A DNA stretch of 64,000 nt from Gammaproteobacteria bacterium (GTDB lineage Bacteria; Pseudomonadota; Gammaproteobacteria; Francisellales; CACEW01): positions 1 to 64,000 of the forward strand of contig JAUSAW010000006.1 in NCBI GenBank assembly GCA_030652335.1, given 5' to 3'. Under the pieces are notes generated by a model, which was not told where the DNA came from, did not search any database, and worked only from the letters and a program-made list of their open reading frames with translations. Both the position numbers and the translations under genes were made by a program. Numbering within the stretch: the stretch's first letter is position 1; every line of letters begins with the position of its first letter. This document shows positions 27,338-36,095 of this stretch, piece by piece.

Positions 27338-27610
27338 GATATGTCTTCCTTAGTAAATATTTCATCCAGTACTATTAAAGTGTCATTAAGCATAGCAGCT
27401 GTTAAGCTCTATGAATATAGCCTGTAATGGAATATAAGGCGATTCATTTTGAAGTATTGTACTTTATATAGCTAAGCATATTCTACTAAAAAAACACCAG
27501 CGATTGCAGGGCATACACAATATAGAATGCCTGAGAACAATACTTAATAATAAATAGGCTTGTGGTACTCTAAGCGCAATGAACTATCTAACACTGCAAG
27601 GTTGCACATT

Positions 27611-28570
27611 ATGAACGAATTTTCCCTCATTCAAGATTGCTTCGATATACAAAAAGATCAGGGGGAATCCGTCATTCAAGGAATTGGGGATGACTGCGCT
27701 ATTGTAGAGATTCCAGAGGGTTATCAATTGTGCGTGTCCATGGATACATTAGTATCAGGCGTACACTTTCCTGTGGAATCCAAGCCTTATGATATTGGCT
27801 ATAAAGCCTTAGTCGTTAATCTCTCCGATTGTGCCGCGATGGGGGCAAAACCTTTATGGGCCACCTTGGCGCTTACCTTGCCAAATGCTGATAAGAGCTG
27901 GCTGGCCGAGTTTGCCAAAGGTTTTTTTGTCATGGCAAATTCCTATAATATTGCCTTGATAGGGGGCGATACTACTCGCGGGCCTCTTTCGATCACCGTG
28001 CAGATCCATGGTATTATTCCAAAGGCTAAGGCCTTGCTTCGTTCTGAAGCAAAATTTGGTGATGATATTTATGTTACAGGCACCTTAGGCGACGCGGGAT
28101 TAGGGCTACAAACTTTATTAGGCAACATGCCAAGACTTGTCGATTCGGCTCAACAGGAATTTATAGAAACTCGATTAAACCGACCTTCCCCAAGAGTGTC
28201 GATTGGTCAAGCATTGCAGGACGTAGCTCATGCTTGTATCGACATATCCGATGGCTTAGCGGCAGATTTACAGCATATCCTTACAGCCAGCAAGCTTGGA
28301 GCGGTGCTCGATGTGGACCGGCTGCCATTATCTACAGCACTACAAAATTTATCTCATGAACAAGCTCAGAATTTAGCGCTATATAGTGGCGATGATTATG
28401 AACTTTGTTTTACAGCGCCGACTGGTATGCGTGAGGCTATTGAACGTATTAGCCAAACGCATCACTGTGCTATTAGCCGAATTGGTAGCATGATTGACAG
28501 TCCTGGCTTATTTCGATATCGTGACAATGAACTTATATCCCTTACCGTTTCAGGTTTTCAGCATTTTTAG
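27611..28570 (+). CDS. thiL: Thiamine-monophosphate kinase
   Basis: ThiL phosphorylates thiamine monophosphate to the active cofactor thiamine diphosphate. Motifs: FSLIQDCF at the N-terminus, GIGDDCAIV, MDTLVSGVHF, NLSDCAAMGAKP (metal/ATP site), IGGDTTRG, DISDGLAADL and YSGDDYELCF. I chose the ATG at 27611 (319 residues, usual length), with AAGG 11 nt upstream; an upstream frame extension to 27560 has no family similarity. In many relatives thiL follows nusB; here it stands apart, followed by def. Confidence 0.95.
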   Translation: MNEFSLIQDCFDIQKDQGESVIQGIGDDCAIVEIPEGYQLCVSMDTLVSGVHFPVESKPYDIGYKALVVNLSDCAAMGAKPLWATLALTLPNADKSWLAEFAKGFFVMANSYNIALIGGDTTRGPLSITVQIHGIIPKAKALLRSEAKFGDDIYVTGTLGDAGLGLQTLLGNMPRLVDSAQQEFIETRLNRPSPRVSIGQALQDVAHACIDISDGLAADLQHILTASKLGAVLDVDRLPLSTALQNLSHEQAQNLALYSGDDYELCFTAPTGMREAIERISQTHHCAISRIGSMIDSPGLFRYRDNELISLTVSGFQHF

Positions 28571-28593
28571 GCTATTCATTTGAGGAGCGCTTT

Positions 28594-29127
28594 ATGACTG
28601 TCAAAGCTGTAGTTAAGATGGGGTATCCTAGTTTATGGCAGCGATCAGAAGCTGTTAGCGAATTTAATACCAATAGCCTGCGCGATATCGTGCAAAATAT
28701 GTTTGATACCATGAAACTCGAAAATGGGGTCGGCATAGCGGCTCCGCAAATTGGAATACAGCAGCGCATTATTCTATTTGGCTTTGACTCTAACTCACGC
28801 TATCCCAATGCAAAATCGATCCCCACCACCGTATTAATTAATCCAGAGCTCAACAACTTATCCGATGAGATGGAAGAGGGTTTTGAAGGCTGTTTAAGCG
28901 TGCCTGGACTGCGAGGCTTGGTGCCCCGCTATAAACATATTCACTATGCCGGTTATGATATTGAAGGCAATAAAATCGAGGGTGAAGCCAAATCCTTTCA
29001 TGCCAGAATACTGCAACATGAGTGCGATCATTTAGAGGGCATACTGTATCTACAACGCATACAGAATTGGCAAAAGTTTGGATTTGAAGCAGATATAGGC
29101 CCTGCTATACAAGAATTTTATAGCTAA
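28594..29127 (+). CDS. def: Peptide deformylase
   Basis: Peptide deformylase removes the formyl group from nascent proteins. The three motifs are present: GVGIAAPQIG (46-55), EGCLSVPG with metal ligand C100, and HECDH with H142, E143 and H146. The 177-residue length and the extra residues between motifs 1 and 2 fit a second-type deformylase rather than the one usually found with fmt. GAGGAGC precedes the ATG. It lies 23 nt after thiL. Confidence 0.95.
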   Translation: MTVKAVVKMGYPSLWQRSEAVSEFNTNSLRDIVQNMFDTMKLENGVGIAAPQIGIQQRIILFGFDSNSRYPNAKSIPTTVLINPELNNLSDEMEEGFEGCLSVPGLRGLVPRYKHIHYAGYDIEGNKIEGEAKSFHARILQHECDHLEGILYLQRIQNWQKFGFEADIGPAIQEFYS

Positions 29128-29165
29128 GCCATCAACCGCTATATCTTTTATGTAGACGTATACTA

Positions 29166-29930
29166 TCAGGCAATATCGCATAATACCGGCAAGTGAATAT
29201 TCGCAGGTAAAATCAAGTCTGCATAAACCGGCAAATGGTCCGAGTAGGGACATTGCACCACCCCTGAATTCACGACTTCTATAGACTGACTTACCAAGAT
29301 ATAGTCAATTTGCTTTTTAGGCTTCCAACTTGGATAGGTAAAACAGTCCTTATTGGCTAACACTAGGCCTGAATCCCTAATAGAAGGATGGTTCATTAAA
29401 AAATCGGGTTCGGCGTTAAAATCGCCCATGACGATAACATGTTTATAGCTCTCGATAAGTTTAGCCATAAAATCAAATTGCTTGGCTTGGGCTTTTTTTC
29501 CCAATGATAGATGCGCATTGACCACATAAATAGGATCAGCCGATTCTCCTAAGCAAAAGGTAACGATCCCACGCCCTGGTAATTTGGAGGGTAGCGGATA
29601 TTCTTTAATGGCATGAATAGGGTAACGGCTTAACATGCCTTTGCCATGCTGGGCAAACACGCCTAAATTGCGCGTAGTCTGTTGCTGCTGACATAAAAAG
29701 CCACTGTGCTCGGCCAAAAAATCAATTTGATTGATATGACCGCTTCTAAAACTGCCGCCATCTAATTCTTGTAAGCCCACTAAATCATAGGGGGCGATTA
29801 GATGCGCGATGTCATTTAAATTTTTGGCACGACGAGGGTGTGGCATAAAATGGTGCCAGACGTGCTTCCAATAGTGGGCTGCGCTCTTGGCGCCTATCCC
29901 TACATGAATATTATAAGTCAGTACTCGCAT
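29166..29930 (-). CDS. Endonuclease/exonuclease/phosphatase family protein
   Basis: From the ATG at 29930 the product begins MRVLTYNIHVG, the characteristic first strand of the EEP fold, and has 254 residues. Further motifs are GLQELD (metal-binding Glu), NAHLSLG, VMGDFNAEPDF and SDHLPVYADL with the catalytic Asp-His. No signal peptide is seen. The substrate (DNA, RNA or phospholipid) cannot be told. An in-frame extension to 30017 would overlap the promoter and start of divergent engB and is not supported. Confidence 0.88.
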   Translation of the reverse strand: MRVLTYNIHVGIGAKSAAHYWKHVWHHFMPHPRRAKNLNDIAHLIAPYDLVGLQELDGGSFRSGHINQIDFLAEHSGFLCQQQQTTRNLGVFAQHGKGMLSRYPIHAIKEYPLPSKLPGRGIVTFCLGESADPIYVVNAHLSLGKKAQAKQFDFMAKLIESYKHVIVMGDFNAEPDFLMNHPSIRDSGLVLANKDCFTYPSWKPKKQIDYILVSQSIEVVNSGVVQCPYSDHLPVYADLILPANIHLPVLCDIA

Positions 29931-30003
29931 GTCGCTCTTCTTCAGTTGCTCAATTGAAGTATAACTGAGCATTCTGATTATGATACAATGCCTTTTTTTA
30001 AGA

Positions 30004-30606
30004 ATGAATAATCCCATGATTGAATTTCAACAAGCTACATTTTTAATAAGCGCGGCCAAAGTAGAGCAGCTTCCACCCGATACTGGGGTAGAAGTCGCTA
30101 TAGTTGGGCGCTCCAACGCCGGTAAATCCAGCGTATTAAATATATTAACCGGGCAAAAACAGCTAGCGAGAACCAGTAAAACACCGGGCCGCACCCAGTT
30201 AATTAATTTATTTAGCATCGATGACAAACGCCGCTTAGTCGATTTACCGGGCTATGGCTTTGCTAAAGTAGCGGAATCGATTAAAATCCAATGGCAGAAA
30301 ACCCTAAGCCAGTATCTTCAAGAGCGCAAATCCCTAAAAGGTTTACTGCTAGTAATGGATTGCCGCCACCCCTTTAGAGACACCGACTGTTCGGTAATCG
30401 ATTGGTGCTTAGAGAGCAATTTGCCTTGCCATATTTTACTTAATAAAGCCGATAAATTATCCTATTCCCAACAAAAAACCTGTTTAATGCAGGCCGAAAA
30501 AGCTATCGCCGAAGATAATATAGTCAGCGTGCAGCTATTTTCTACTTTTAATCGCCTTGGGGTGGATACCTTAAAAAAACACCTACAGGCTTGGTATAAA
30601 ATTTAA
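30004..30606 (+). CDS. engB: Ribosome-biogenesis GTP-binding protein EngB/YsxC
   Basis: An essential GTPase for assembly of the large ribosomal subunit. G1 is GRSNAGKSS, G3 DLPGYG and G4 NKADK, in the order of the TrmE-Era-EngA family. I chose the ATG at 30004 (MNNPMIEFQQATF...), which aligns with the usual N-terminus and gives 200 residues; the ATG at 30016 is an alternative. It is divergent from the EEP gene with little space, so the promoter must overlap that gene's 5' end. Confidence 0.95.
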   Translation: MNNPMIEFQQATFLISAAKVEQLPPDTGVEVAIVGRSNAGKSSVLNILTGQKQLARTSKTPGRTQLINLFSIDDKRRLVDLPGYGFAKVAESIKIQWQKTLSQYLQERKSLKGLLLVMDCRHPFRDTDCSVIDWCLESNLPCHILLNKADKLSYSQQKTCLMQAEKAIAEDNIVSVQLFSTFNRLGVDTLKKHLQAWYKI

Positions 30607-30642
30607 AAGCTGTCACCCTAATTATTAACAAGGAGAGTAACA

Positions 30643-30882
30643 ATGTGGAGCCTATTCGGTAGAAGAGAAGAAGCAACGCCTATCGCTGCAAAGCCAAAAA
30701 CTGCCCCTAAACTGACTAACTACGGCAGCCAATCACCGGCAGAAGCTGAAAAAGCCGCTGCACTATCAAAAAAACCAGCATCCCTAAGTATTGGAAGTGT
30801 GGTCGGCGGTGTTGCTGAAAGTTTAGCCTCAACCCGAAGCAAAACCAGCTATAGCTCATTTGGCGAAAAACCCGGTAAATAA
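30643..30882 (+). CDS. Small unknown Ala/Ser/Lys-rich protein
   Basis: A 79-residue protein I do not recognise. It starts MWSLFGRREEA, then a low-complexity region rich in Ala, Lys, Ser and Pro, a small glycine-containing segment (LSIGSVVGGVAESLA), and a polar tail ending GEKPGK. No membrane span or motif. A strong AAGGAG lies 7 nt before the ATG, and the gene sits neatly between engB (36 nt) and epmB (6 nt), which supports it being real. Confidence 0.65.
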   Translation: MWSLFGRREEATPIAAKPKTAPKLTNYGSQSPAEAEKAAALSKKPASLSIGSVVGGVAESLASTRSKTSYSSFGEKPGK

Positions 30883-30888
30883 CTTATT

Positions 30889-31902
30889 ATGCTTGGAATT
30901 CCATCAAACCAAACTAACAGCGATTCATCCTGGAAACAGGCCCTAGCCGCTGCTATTACCCAAGCAGATCAGTTATTAGCCTATCTAGAGCTGCCTAGCA
31001 CTTTATTATTAGCCGCCCAAACCGCCAGTCAATTATTCCCCTTAAAAGTGCCTCTAGGCTTCGCCGATCGAATCGAGAAAGGCAATATACACGATCCTTT
31101 ATTACTACAAATTTTGCCCCTGGGGGCAGAAATGATTGTCACGCCAGGCTATACCAGCGACCCGCTAGAAGAACAAACCAAAAATCCACTGCCCGGGCTA
31201 TTGCATAAATATCATGGCCGGGTGCTATTTATCGTAACAGGCACCTGTGCGGTAAACTGTCGTTATTGTTTTCGTCGTGAGTTCCCTTATCAGGATAATA
31301 ACCCAGGCAGCAAAGGCTGGGACCAGGCTTTAGCTTATATCGCTAATGACTCCAGCATCGAAGAAGTGATATTAAGCGGGGGCGATCCCTTAATGCTAAG
31401 CGATAAGCCTTTAGCTACTTTGCTCGATAAAATTTCCAAAATTTGTCATGTCAAAACGGTCCGATTTCATACCCGTCTTCCTGTCGTATTGCCGGAAAGG
31501 ATTACCGATAGCTTAGTGAATTTATTGCAAGCAAGCTCATTACAAACCGTTATGGTCATTCACTGCAACCATGCCAATGAAATCGATGCCACGGTAGCCC
31601 AGGCTTTAGCGAAACTTAAAAATGCCGGCATCACCTTATTAAATCAAGCGGTATTATTAAAAGGCGTCAACGATTCGCTTGAAACTCAAATTGCCCTACA
31701 GAAAAAGTTATTTGCCAACGGTGTACTCCCTTATTACCTGCATCTTTTGGATAAAGTCCAAGGCAGCGCACATTTTTATGTTGCGGATGAAACCGCTCAA
31801 AAGCTCATCTATGAAATGACTCAAAGCCTACCGGGCTATTTAGTGCCAAAATTGGCCAGGGAAATACCGGGAATGGGTAGTAAACTGACTCTGTCACTTT
31901 AA
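30889..31902 (+). CDS. epmB: EF-P beta-lysylation protein EpmB (lysine 2,3-aminomutase family)
   Basis: EpmB is a radical-SAM, PLP-dependent 2,3-aminomutase that makes (R)-beta-lysine for modification of elongation factor P. The 4Fe-4S ligands are C120, C124, C127 (CAVNCRYC), followed by SGGDPLML and the PLP-binding region with a lysine near LHLLDKVQGSAHF. The 337 residues match EpmB, shorter than catabolic KamA enzymes. No epmA or efp lies in the window. Confidence 0.93.
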   Translation: MLGIPSNQTNSDSSWKQALAAAITQADQLLAYLELPSTLLLAAQTASQLFPLKVPLGFADRIEKGNIHDPLLLQILPLGAEMIVTPGYTSDPLEEQTKNPLPGLLHKYHGRVLFIVTGTCAVNCRYCFRREFPYQDNNPGSKGWDQALAYIANDSSIEEVILSGGDPLMLSDKPLATLLDKISKICHVKTVRFHTRLPVVLPERITDSLVNLLQASSLQTVMVIHCNHANEIDATVAQALAKLKNAGITLLNQAVLLKGVNDSLETQIALQKKLFANGVLPYYLHLLDKVQGSAHFYVADETAQKLIYEMTQSLPGYLVPKLAREIPGMGSKLTLSL

Positions 31903-31935
31903 CTAGTATGACAAGGAGAAACCAAGGAGAACACC

Positions 31936-32418
31936 ATGCCAACTGAATTCGCCAGCTTTGCTGCCGGCTGTTTTTGGGGAATAGAAGCCGCTTTTAGTAA
32001 AGTCCCCTGCGTCCTAAAAACCGAAGTCGGTTATATGGGAGGCCATACCGAGAACCCCAGTTATAGGGAAGTCTGCCGTGAAGACACCGGCCATGCCGAA
32101 GTCGTGCAGATTAAATATGACCCGACACAAGTAAGCTATAAAGATTTATTGCAGCTATTCTGGGAGCTTCATGATCCCACCAGTTTTCATCGCCAAGGTC
32201 CTGATAGTGGCAGCCAATATCGCTCGGCCATCTTCTATCATACGCCCGAACAAAAGCTAATAGCCGAACAATCGCTTATGCAGCTAGAGCAAACTGGCAG
32301 ATATTCCGCTAAAATCGTAACCGAAATAGCTCCAGCCTCGACTTTTTACAAGGCAGAAGAGTATCATCAACACTATATTGAAAAACAAGGCCTGCAAGGA
32401 TGCGGCCTAAAAGGATAG
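31936..32418 (+). CDS. msrA: Peptide methionine-S-sulfoxide reductase MsrA
   Basis: MsrA repairs methionine-S-sulfoxide in proteins. The catalytic Cys12 is in GCFWG, followed by VGYMGG and the conserved [30 protein letters not shown] and [10 protein letters not shown] candidate resolving cysteine lies in the C-terminal QGCGLKG. Length 160 is normal. AAGGAG precedes the ATG twice. The stop is 2 nt before the folE start. Confidence 0.96.
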   Translation: MPTEFASFAAGCFWGIEAAFSKVPCVLKTEVGYMGGHTENPSYREVCREDTGHAEVVQIKYDPTQVSYKDLLQLFWELHDPTSFHRQGPDSGSQYRSAIFYHTPEQKLIAEQSLMQLEQTGRYSAKIVTEIAPASTFYKAEEYHQHYIEKQGLQGCGLKG

Positions 32419-32420
32419 CA

Positions 32421-32963
32421 ATGGAAAATTTATACAAACAGATTATTGAAACTATCGGAGAAGACCCTAATCGTGAGGGCCTACTGAAGACCCCTGCGCG
32501 TGCCGCTGCCGCAATGGCAGAATTAACCGAGGGCTATCATCAAAATGTGCTGGATATCGTTAACGATGCGATATTTGAAAGCCAATGTGATGAGATGGTG
32601 ATCGTTAAAAATATCGAGTTGTATTCCTTATGTGAGCACCACCTATTGCCGTTTTTTGGTAAATGCCATGTAGCCTATATCCCTAATGGTAAGGTAATCG
32701 GCCTCTCTAAAGTCGCCCGCTTAATCGATGTATTTGCCCGCCGTCTACAAATTCAAGAGAATTTAACCCATGAAATCGCAAAGACCTTAATGGAGGTATT
32801 AAAGCCTCACGGTGTGGCGGTGACAATCGAAGCGGAACATTTATGCATGCGTATGCGTGGCGTTCAAAAACAAAACTCGGTCATGGTCACCTCAGCTATG
32901 TTAGGCAGCTTTAGAGACAACCCAAAAACACGGGCCGAATATCTGGCATTCGTAAATAAATAA
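32421..32963 (+). CDS. folE: GTP cyclohydrolase I
   Basis: FolE converts GTP to dihydroneopterin triphosphate, the first step of folate synthesis. The zinc and active-site motifs are present: [36 protein letters not shown] and [12 protein letters not shown] chose the ATG at 32421 (MENLYKQI, 180 residues), with AAGGAT ending in the msrA stop; a frame extension to 32400 overlaps msrA and adds nothing. 12 nt separate it from cbpA. Confidence 0.96.
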   Translation: MENLYKQIIETIGEDPNREGLLKTPARAAAAMAELTEGYHQNVLDIVNDAIFESQCDEMVIVKNIELYSLCEHHLLPFFGKCHVAYIPNGKVIGLSKVARLIDVFARRLQIQENLTHEIAKTLMEVLKPHGVAVTIEAEHLCMRMRGVQKQNSVMVTSAMLGSFRDNPKTRAEYLAFVNK

Positions 32964-32975
32964 TAGTGAGATACT

Positions 32976-33914
32976 ATGGAATTTAAAGATTATTACAAAA
33001 TTCTTGAAGTCAGTCCGGAAGCTACTGCCGAGGACATTAAAAAAAGTTATCGCAAGCTTGCCCGCAAATACCATCCGGATATTAATAAAAATGCCGGTGC
33101 GGAAGATAAGTTTAAAGAAATTTCAGAAGCCTATGAAGCACTAGGTAGCACCGAAAAACGCGAAGCCTATGAGCAGATGCGCAAAGGTGGTTATCAGGCT
33201 GGCCAAGATTTTAGGCCGCCTCCCGGTTGGGGCCAGCAACACCAAGGCCATGGCTTTGAGGGCGATACTAGCCAGTTTAGCGATTTCTTCTCCTCGATGT
33301 TTGGCGCAGGAGGCGGGCGTGGAAGAACAAGGCAACGCGATATGAGTCAACGCGGTGAAGATCAATCCACTAAGCTGCCGCTCTCCTTAGAGATGGCTTA
33401 TACCGGCGGCAGTCAGGCGGTCAATTTAGCCCTAAGGGAACGCGATGCTGCTGGCAGAGTGGTCTCTAAAACCAAAACCCTTAATGTTAAGATTCCTGCC
33501 GGCATTACCGCTGGCAAACAAATTCGACTCAAAGGTCAGGGTAGCCCAGGCATGCATGGCGGCGCCAATGGTGATCTTTATTTAGAAATAGACCTTATTC
33601 CCCATCCGCTCTACAGCGTCAATGAGAAAGACCTTACTTTAATATTGCCGATTACTCCTTGGGAAGCAGCCTTAGGCGCTACTATAAATACTCCAACTTT
33701 AGGTGGACCGATAGCCTTAAAAATCCCAGCCAACTCTCAGTCAGGGCAAAAACTTAGATTGAAAGGCCGCGGTTTACCAGGCAATCCAGCGGGAGATCAA
33801 TATGTGGTATTGCAGATTCATGTACCGCCAGCCTCCACAGATGAAGCTGTGGCCTTATATCAAAAGATGGCAGAGAGCTTAGCCTTTAATCCTCGCAGTA
33901 AATTAGGAGTCTAA
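32976..33914 (+). CDS. cbpA: DnaJ-class co-chaperone CbpA
   Basis: An N-terminal J domain with HPD at 33-35 (KYHPD), a Gly/Phe/Gln-rich linker (about 68-130), and the two-part substrate-binding C-terminal domain without zinc fingers. This is the type II layout of CbpA, a DnaK co-chaperone that also binds curved DNA. Length 312 is normal. It is followed 1 nt later by a CbpM-type gene, which confirms the identity as CbpA rather than another DnaJ. Confidence 0.93.
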   Translation: MEFKDYYKILEVSPEATAEDIKKSYRKLARKYHPDINKNAGAEDKFKEISEAYEALGSTEKREAYEQMRKGGYQAGQDFRPPPGWGQQHQGHGFEGDTSQFSDFFSSMFGAGGGRGRTRQRDMSQRGEDQSTKLPLSLEMAYTGGSQAVNLALRERDAAGRVVSKTKTLNVKIPAGITAGKQIRLKGQGSPGMHGGANGDLYLEIDLIPHPLYSVNEKDLTLILPITPWEAALGATINTPTLGGPIALKIPANSQSGQKLRLKGRGLPGNPAGDQYVVLQIHVPPASTDEAVALYQKMAESLAFNPRSKLGV

Positions 33915-33915
33915 A

Positions 33916-34233
33916 ATGAGCCTAAATGAAATCGACGTAACGGGTTATTTGAGTCTAACTGAATTGACCGAGCATAGCGGCATACCTGTTGAAACGGTCA
34001 TTAGTATGGTGCAATACACTATTATCCAACCTAAAGGGCATTCACCTGAAACCTGGGAATTTAGCTTTAAAGCCTTAAGCCGTATCCAAAAAGCCCTCCG
34101 CCTACAGCACGATTTAGAGCTAAGCCTATCCGATGTAGCGATGACCTTAGATTTAGTCGAAGAAGTTGATCGCTTAAAGGCCGAGATAGCTAGATTAGAG
34201 CATTTTGTAAAATTGCATGAGACCGCGAACTAA
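33916..34233 (+). CDS. cbpM: Chaperone modulator CbpM
   Basis: CbpM binds the J domain of CbpA and inhibits both its co-chaperone and DNA-binding roles. The 105-residue protein has the MerR-like helix-turn-helix arrangement seen in the family (YLSLTELTEHSGIPVETVISMVQYTIIQPKG) and a helical C-terminus (LVEEVDRLKAEIARLEHFVKL). The gene directly follows cbpA, as in E. coli. Confidence 0.88.
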   Translation: MSLNEIDVTGYLSLTELTEHSGIPVETVISMVQYTIIQPKGHSPETWEFSFKALSRIQKALRLQHDLELSLSDVAMTLDLVEEVDRLKAEIARLEHFVKLHETAN

Positions 34234-34245
34234 AAAAGCAAAAAC

Positions 34246-34293
34246 TGCTCATCGATAAGCGATTTTAGACCGAATATTGCTTATCGATGAGCA
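34246..34293. terminator. Large hairpin between cbpM and vapC, bidirectional terminator
   Basis: A perfect 15-bp stem (TGCTCATCGATAAGC at 34246-34260, complement at 34279-34293) closes an 18-nt loop. On the minus strand it is followed by AGTTTTTGCTTTTTT, a good U-rich tail for the vapBC transcript. For the rightward cbp unit the U tract is poorer. The stem contains ATCGAT. Confidence 0.7.
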
Positions 34294-34319
34294 ATATTCA
34301 GGTTTGAAAAAGCTGAATA

Positions 34320-34751
34320 TTATAATTCATCCCAATTAATTAGTTTTATATTTGCTTCTTTCGCAGCAGAAATTAGCGCCTTATCTAAGCTCACCAGTAC
34401 ACATTTTTCATTCTTGGCTAGTGCTAAATAGGTTGCATCGTAGGCTGTAAGTTTATATTGAATAGCTACCTTGGCTAAAGAAAACATTGGGTTAGCATTT
34501 TCTTCGAATCTAAAGGGTAGTTGGTTGGCATGATTCAAACTTTTTTCCAACCACTCTTCGCTGATTCTTCGACGCTTACAAGCCATTAACATAGCGTTAG
34601 TAAATTCTATTCGCCAAAGGGGAGGAACTAAAACTTCAAATTCACTTAGCCTATTTAGAACTGCTTCAGTGAAGTTCGTTTTTTCATCTTCTAAATACCA
34701 TGCTAAAGTGACAGAACAATCAATGACAAGCTTTTTTGTTTTTTGCGACAT
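34320..34751 (-). CDS. vapC: PIN-domain toxin VapC
   Basis: A 143-residue PIN-domain protein. Its four metal-binding acidic residues are visible: D11 (VIDCSV), E49 (WRIEF), D105 (TAYDATYLALA) and D123 (VSLDKAL). Family members are Mg-dependent ribonucleases, often tRNA-specific, held inactive by the cognate antitoxin. It starts right after the antitoxin stop (TAA followed by ATG), the normal toxin-antitoxin order with the antitoxin first. The sequence appears intact. Confidence 0.92.
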   Translation of the reverse strand: MSQKTKKLVIDCSVTLAWYLEDEKTNFTEAVLNRLSEFEVLVPPLWRIEFTNAMLMACKRRRISEEWLEKSLNHANQLPFRFEENANPMFSLAKVAIQYKLTAYDATYLALAKNEKCVLVSLDKALISAAKEANIKLINWDEL

Positions 34752-35006
34752 TTAATATTTTCTTCCAGCCTGAATAAGTTTTTTAATACTTACGCCCGTT
34801 TTCACACCTTTATCTTGGCCTGCCCGCATTAATTTCAACTCATTTACCATAGCTTTTATCTTATGGTCATACTTAACAGGTTCAATTGGAACAAGCTTAG
34901 CTATAGGATGGCCATGTCGTGTAATAAGAATTTCCTCGCCTAATTCAACTTGTTCTAAAAGTTGAGATAGATGTGTTTTAGCTTCAAATGAACCAACTGT
35001 AAGCAT
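34752..35006 (-). CDS. vapB: Phd/YefM-type antitoxin of the VapC pair
   Basis: An 84-residue Phd/YefM-fold protein: MLTVGSFEAKTHLSQLLEQVELGEEILITRHGHPIAKLVPI has the strands and helices of the DNA-binding N-terminal domain, and the C-terminal basic tail should wrap and inhibit VapC. The family usually represses its own operon. Its promoter contains a perfect palindrome, fitting this. AAGGGGG precedes the ATG. The symbol vapB is by position and partner; the fold is Phd/YefM rather than AbrB. Confidence 0.88.
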   Translation of the reverse strand: MLTVGSFEAKTHLSQLLEQVELGEEILITRHGHPIAKLVPIEPVKYDHKIKAMVNELKLMRAGQDKGVKTGVSIKKLIQAGRKY

Positions 35007-35019
35007 TTAGCGCCCCCTT

Positions 35020-35060
35020 AATCTGGTTTAAATTATATAAAATTTAAACCAGATTGTCAA
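35020..35060 (-). promoter_or_regulatory. vapBC promoter with overlapping operator palindrome
   Basis: On the minus strand a full-consensus sigma70 promoter is present: TTGACA (35055-35060), 17 nt, TATAAT (35032-35037). A perfect inverted repeat with 14-nt arms (35020-35033 and 35042-35055, 8 nt between) covers the spacer and -10. This is where the antitoxin or its complex would be expected to bind and shut off transcription. Confidence 0.85.
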
Positions 35061-35062
35061 AT

Positions 35063-36094
35063 TTACTTGCTCCAGGCTGGCAACTGAGCATTCCACTGAT
35101 TTTCGATTAATTGATAAGCCGATTTAGGCAATGGAATATAATCGAGCTTTACGGCAGCGACCTGACCATTTTTAAAGGACCAATCAAAAAACTTCACCAC
35201 CGCCTGTGAATTTTTAGCATAAGGCGAGTGTTGATTAGGGACTAATGCAAACGTCGTGGCTACAATAGGCCAACTAGCGGCACCCGGTTGATTTACTAAG
35301 CTCACACCAAAGCCTGGGGTATGGGCCCAGTCGGCATTTTTAGCGGCGGCAGCAAAGCTGTTGCTTGAAGCCGTAATGATATCGCCGGCCTGATTTTGCA
35401 TCTTGGTGGTAACCATATGGTTTTGTATGGCATAGGCATATTCGACATAGCCTATGGAATTTGGCATATTTTGTACTTGTGAAGCCACCCCAGCGTTACC
35501 CTTAGCACCTAAACCAAAGCCAGGCCACGCGACGACTGTATTGGCGCCTACTTGTGATTTCCAGCTTGGGCTAACAGCTGATAAATAGCTACTAAAATTA
35601 TAGGTAGTGCCTGAGCCATCCGCGCGATGCACGGTAATTATTAAGGCATTGGGCAAAGTTACTCCTGGGTTAAGGGCGGTAATTTCTGGATCATTCCAAT
35701 GCGTGACCTTATCCATAAAGATATCGGCTAAGACTTTACCACTTAATACCAACTGATTATTTTGAATGCCTTGAATATTGACGATAGGCACGATTCCGCC
35801 CACTAATACCGGAAACTGTAACCAGTTATTTTGAGCTAATTGCTGTTCAGTCATCGGCATATCGGAGGCGGCGAAATCGACGGTATGGGACTGCAATTGT
35901 CTTAAGCCGCCGCCTGAACCGATCGGTTGATAGTTGATTTGGGTGCCGGCTTGAGTGGCATAAGTTTGGGTCCATTGCGATAAAACTGGGTAAATAAAGC
36001 TGGAGCCAGCACCGATTATTTGACCGGCGAAACTGATGCTAACGCTTAAGCTTGATAGGATCAGTAGGCTTTTTACAATCGCTTTCATTTTCAT
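35063..36094 (-). CDS. pstS: Phosphate-binding periplasmic protein PstS
   Basis: The 343-residue protein has a signal peptide (about 1-23, cleavage after SFA) and the PstS substrate-binding fold: GAGSSFIYPVLSQW, INYQPIGSGGG and VDFAASDMPM bind phosphate, and VVAWPGFGLGAKGN and HRADGSGTTYNF are typical. It captures phosphate for PstCAB. In E. coli pstS is the first gene of the operon; here it is the last, 1 nt after pstB. No phoU follows. Confidence 0.96.
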   Translation of the reverse strand: MKMKAIVKSLLILSSLSVSISFAGQIIGAGSSFIYPVLSQWTQTYATQAGTQINYQPIGSGGGLRQLQSHTVDFAASDMPMTEQQLAQNNWLQFPVLVGGIVPIVNIQGIQNNQLVLSGKVLADIFMDKVTHWNDPEITALNPGVTLPNALIITVHRADGSGTTYNFSSYLSAVSPSWKSQVGANTVVAWPGFGLGAKGNAGVASQVQNMPNSIGYVEYAYAIQNHMVTTKMQNQAGDIITASSNSFAAAAKNADWAHTPGFGVSLVNQPGAASWPIVATTFALVPNQHSPYAKNSQAVVKFFDWSFKNGQVAAVKLDYIPLPKSAYQLIENQWNAQLPAWSK

Positions 36095-36095
36095 A

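Noticed and set aside
29931..30017. 29-residue N-terminal extension of the EEP protein
   Set aside because: It runs into the divergent engB start; the EEP fold begins at MRVLTYN.
34246..34293. Possible CRISPR-like or operator palindrome after cbpM
   Set aside because: Single copy, no spacer-repeat array; with its U-rich minus-strand tail it is best seen as a terminator.
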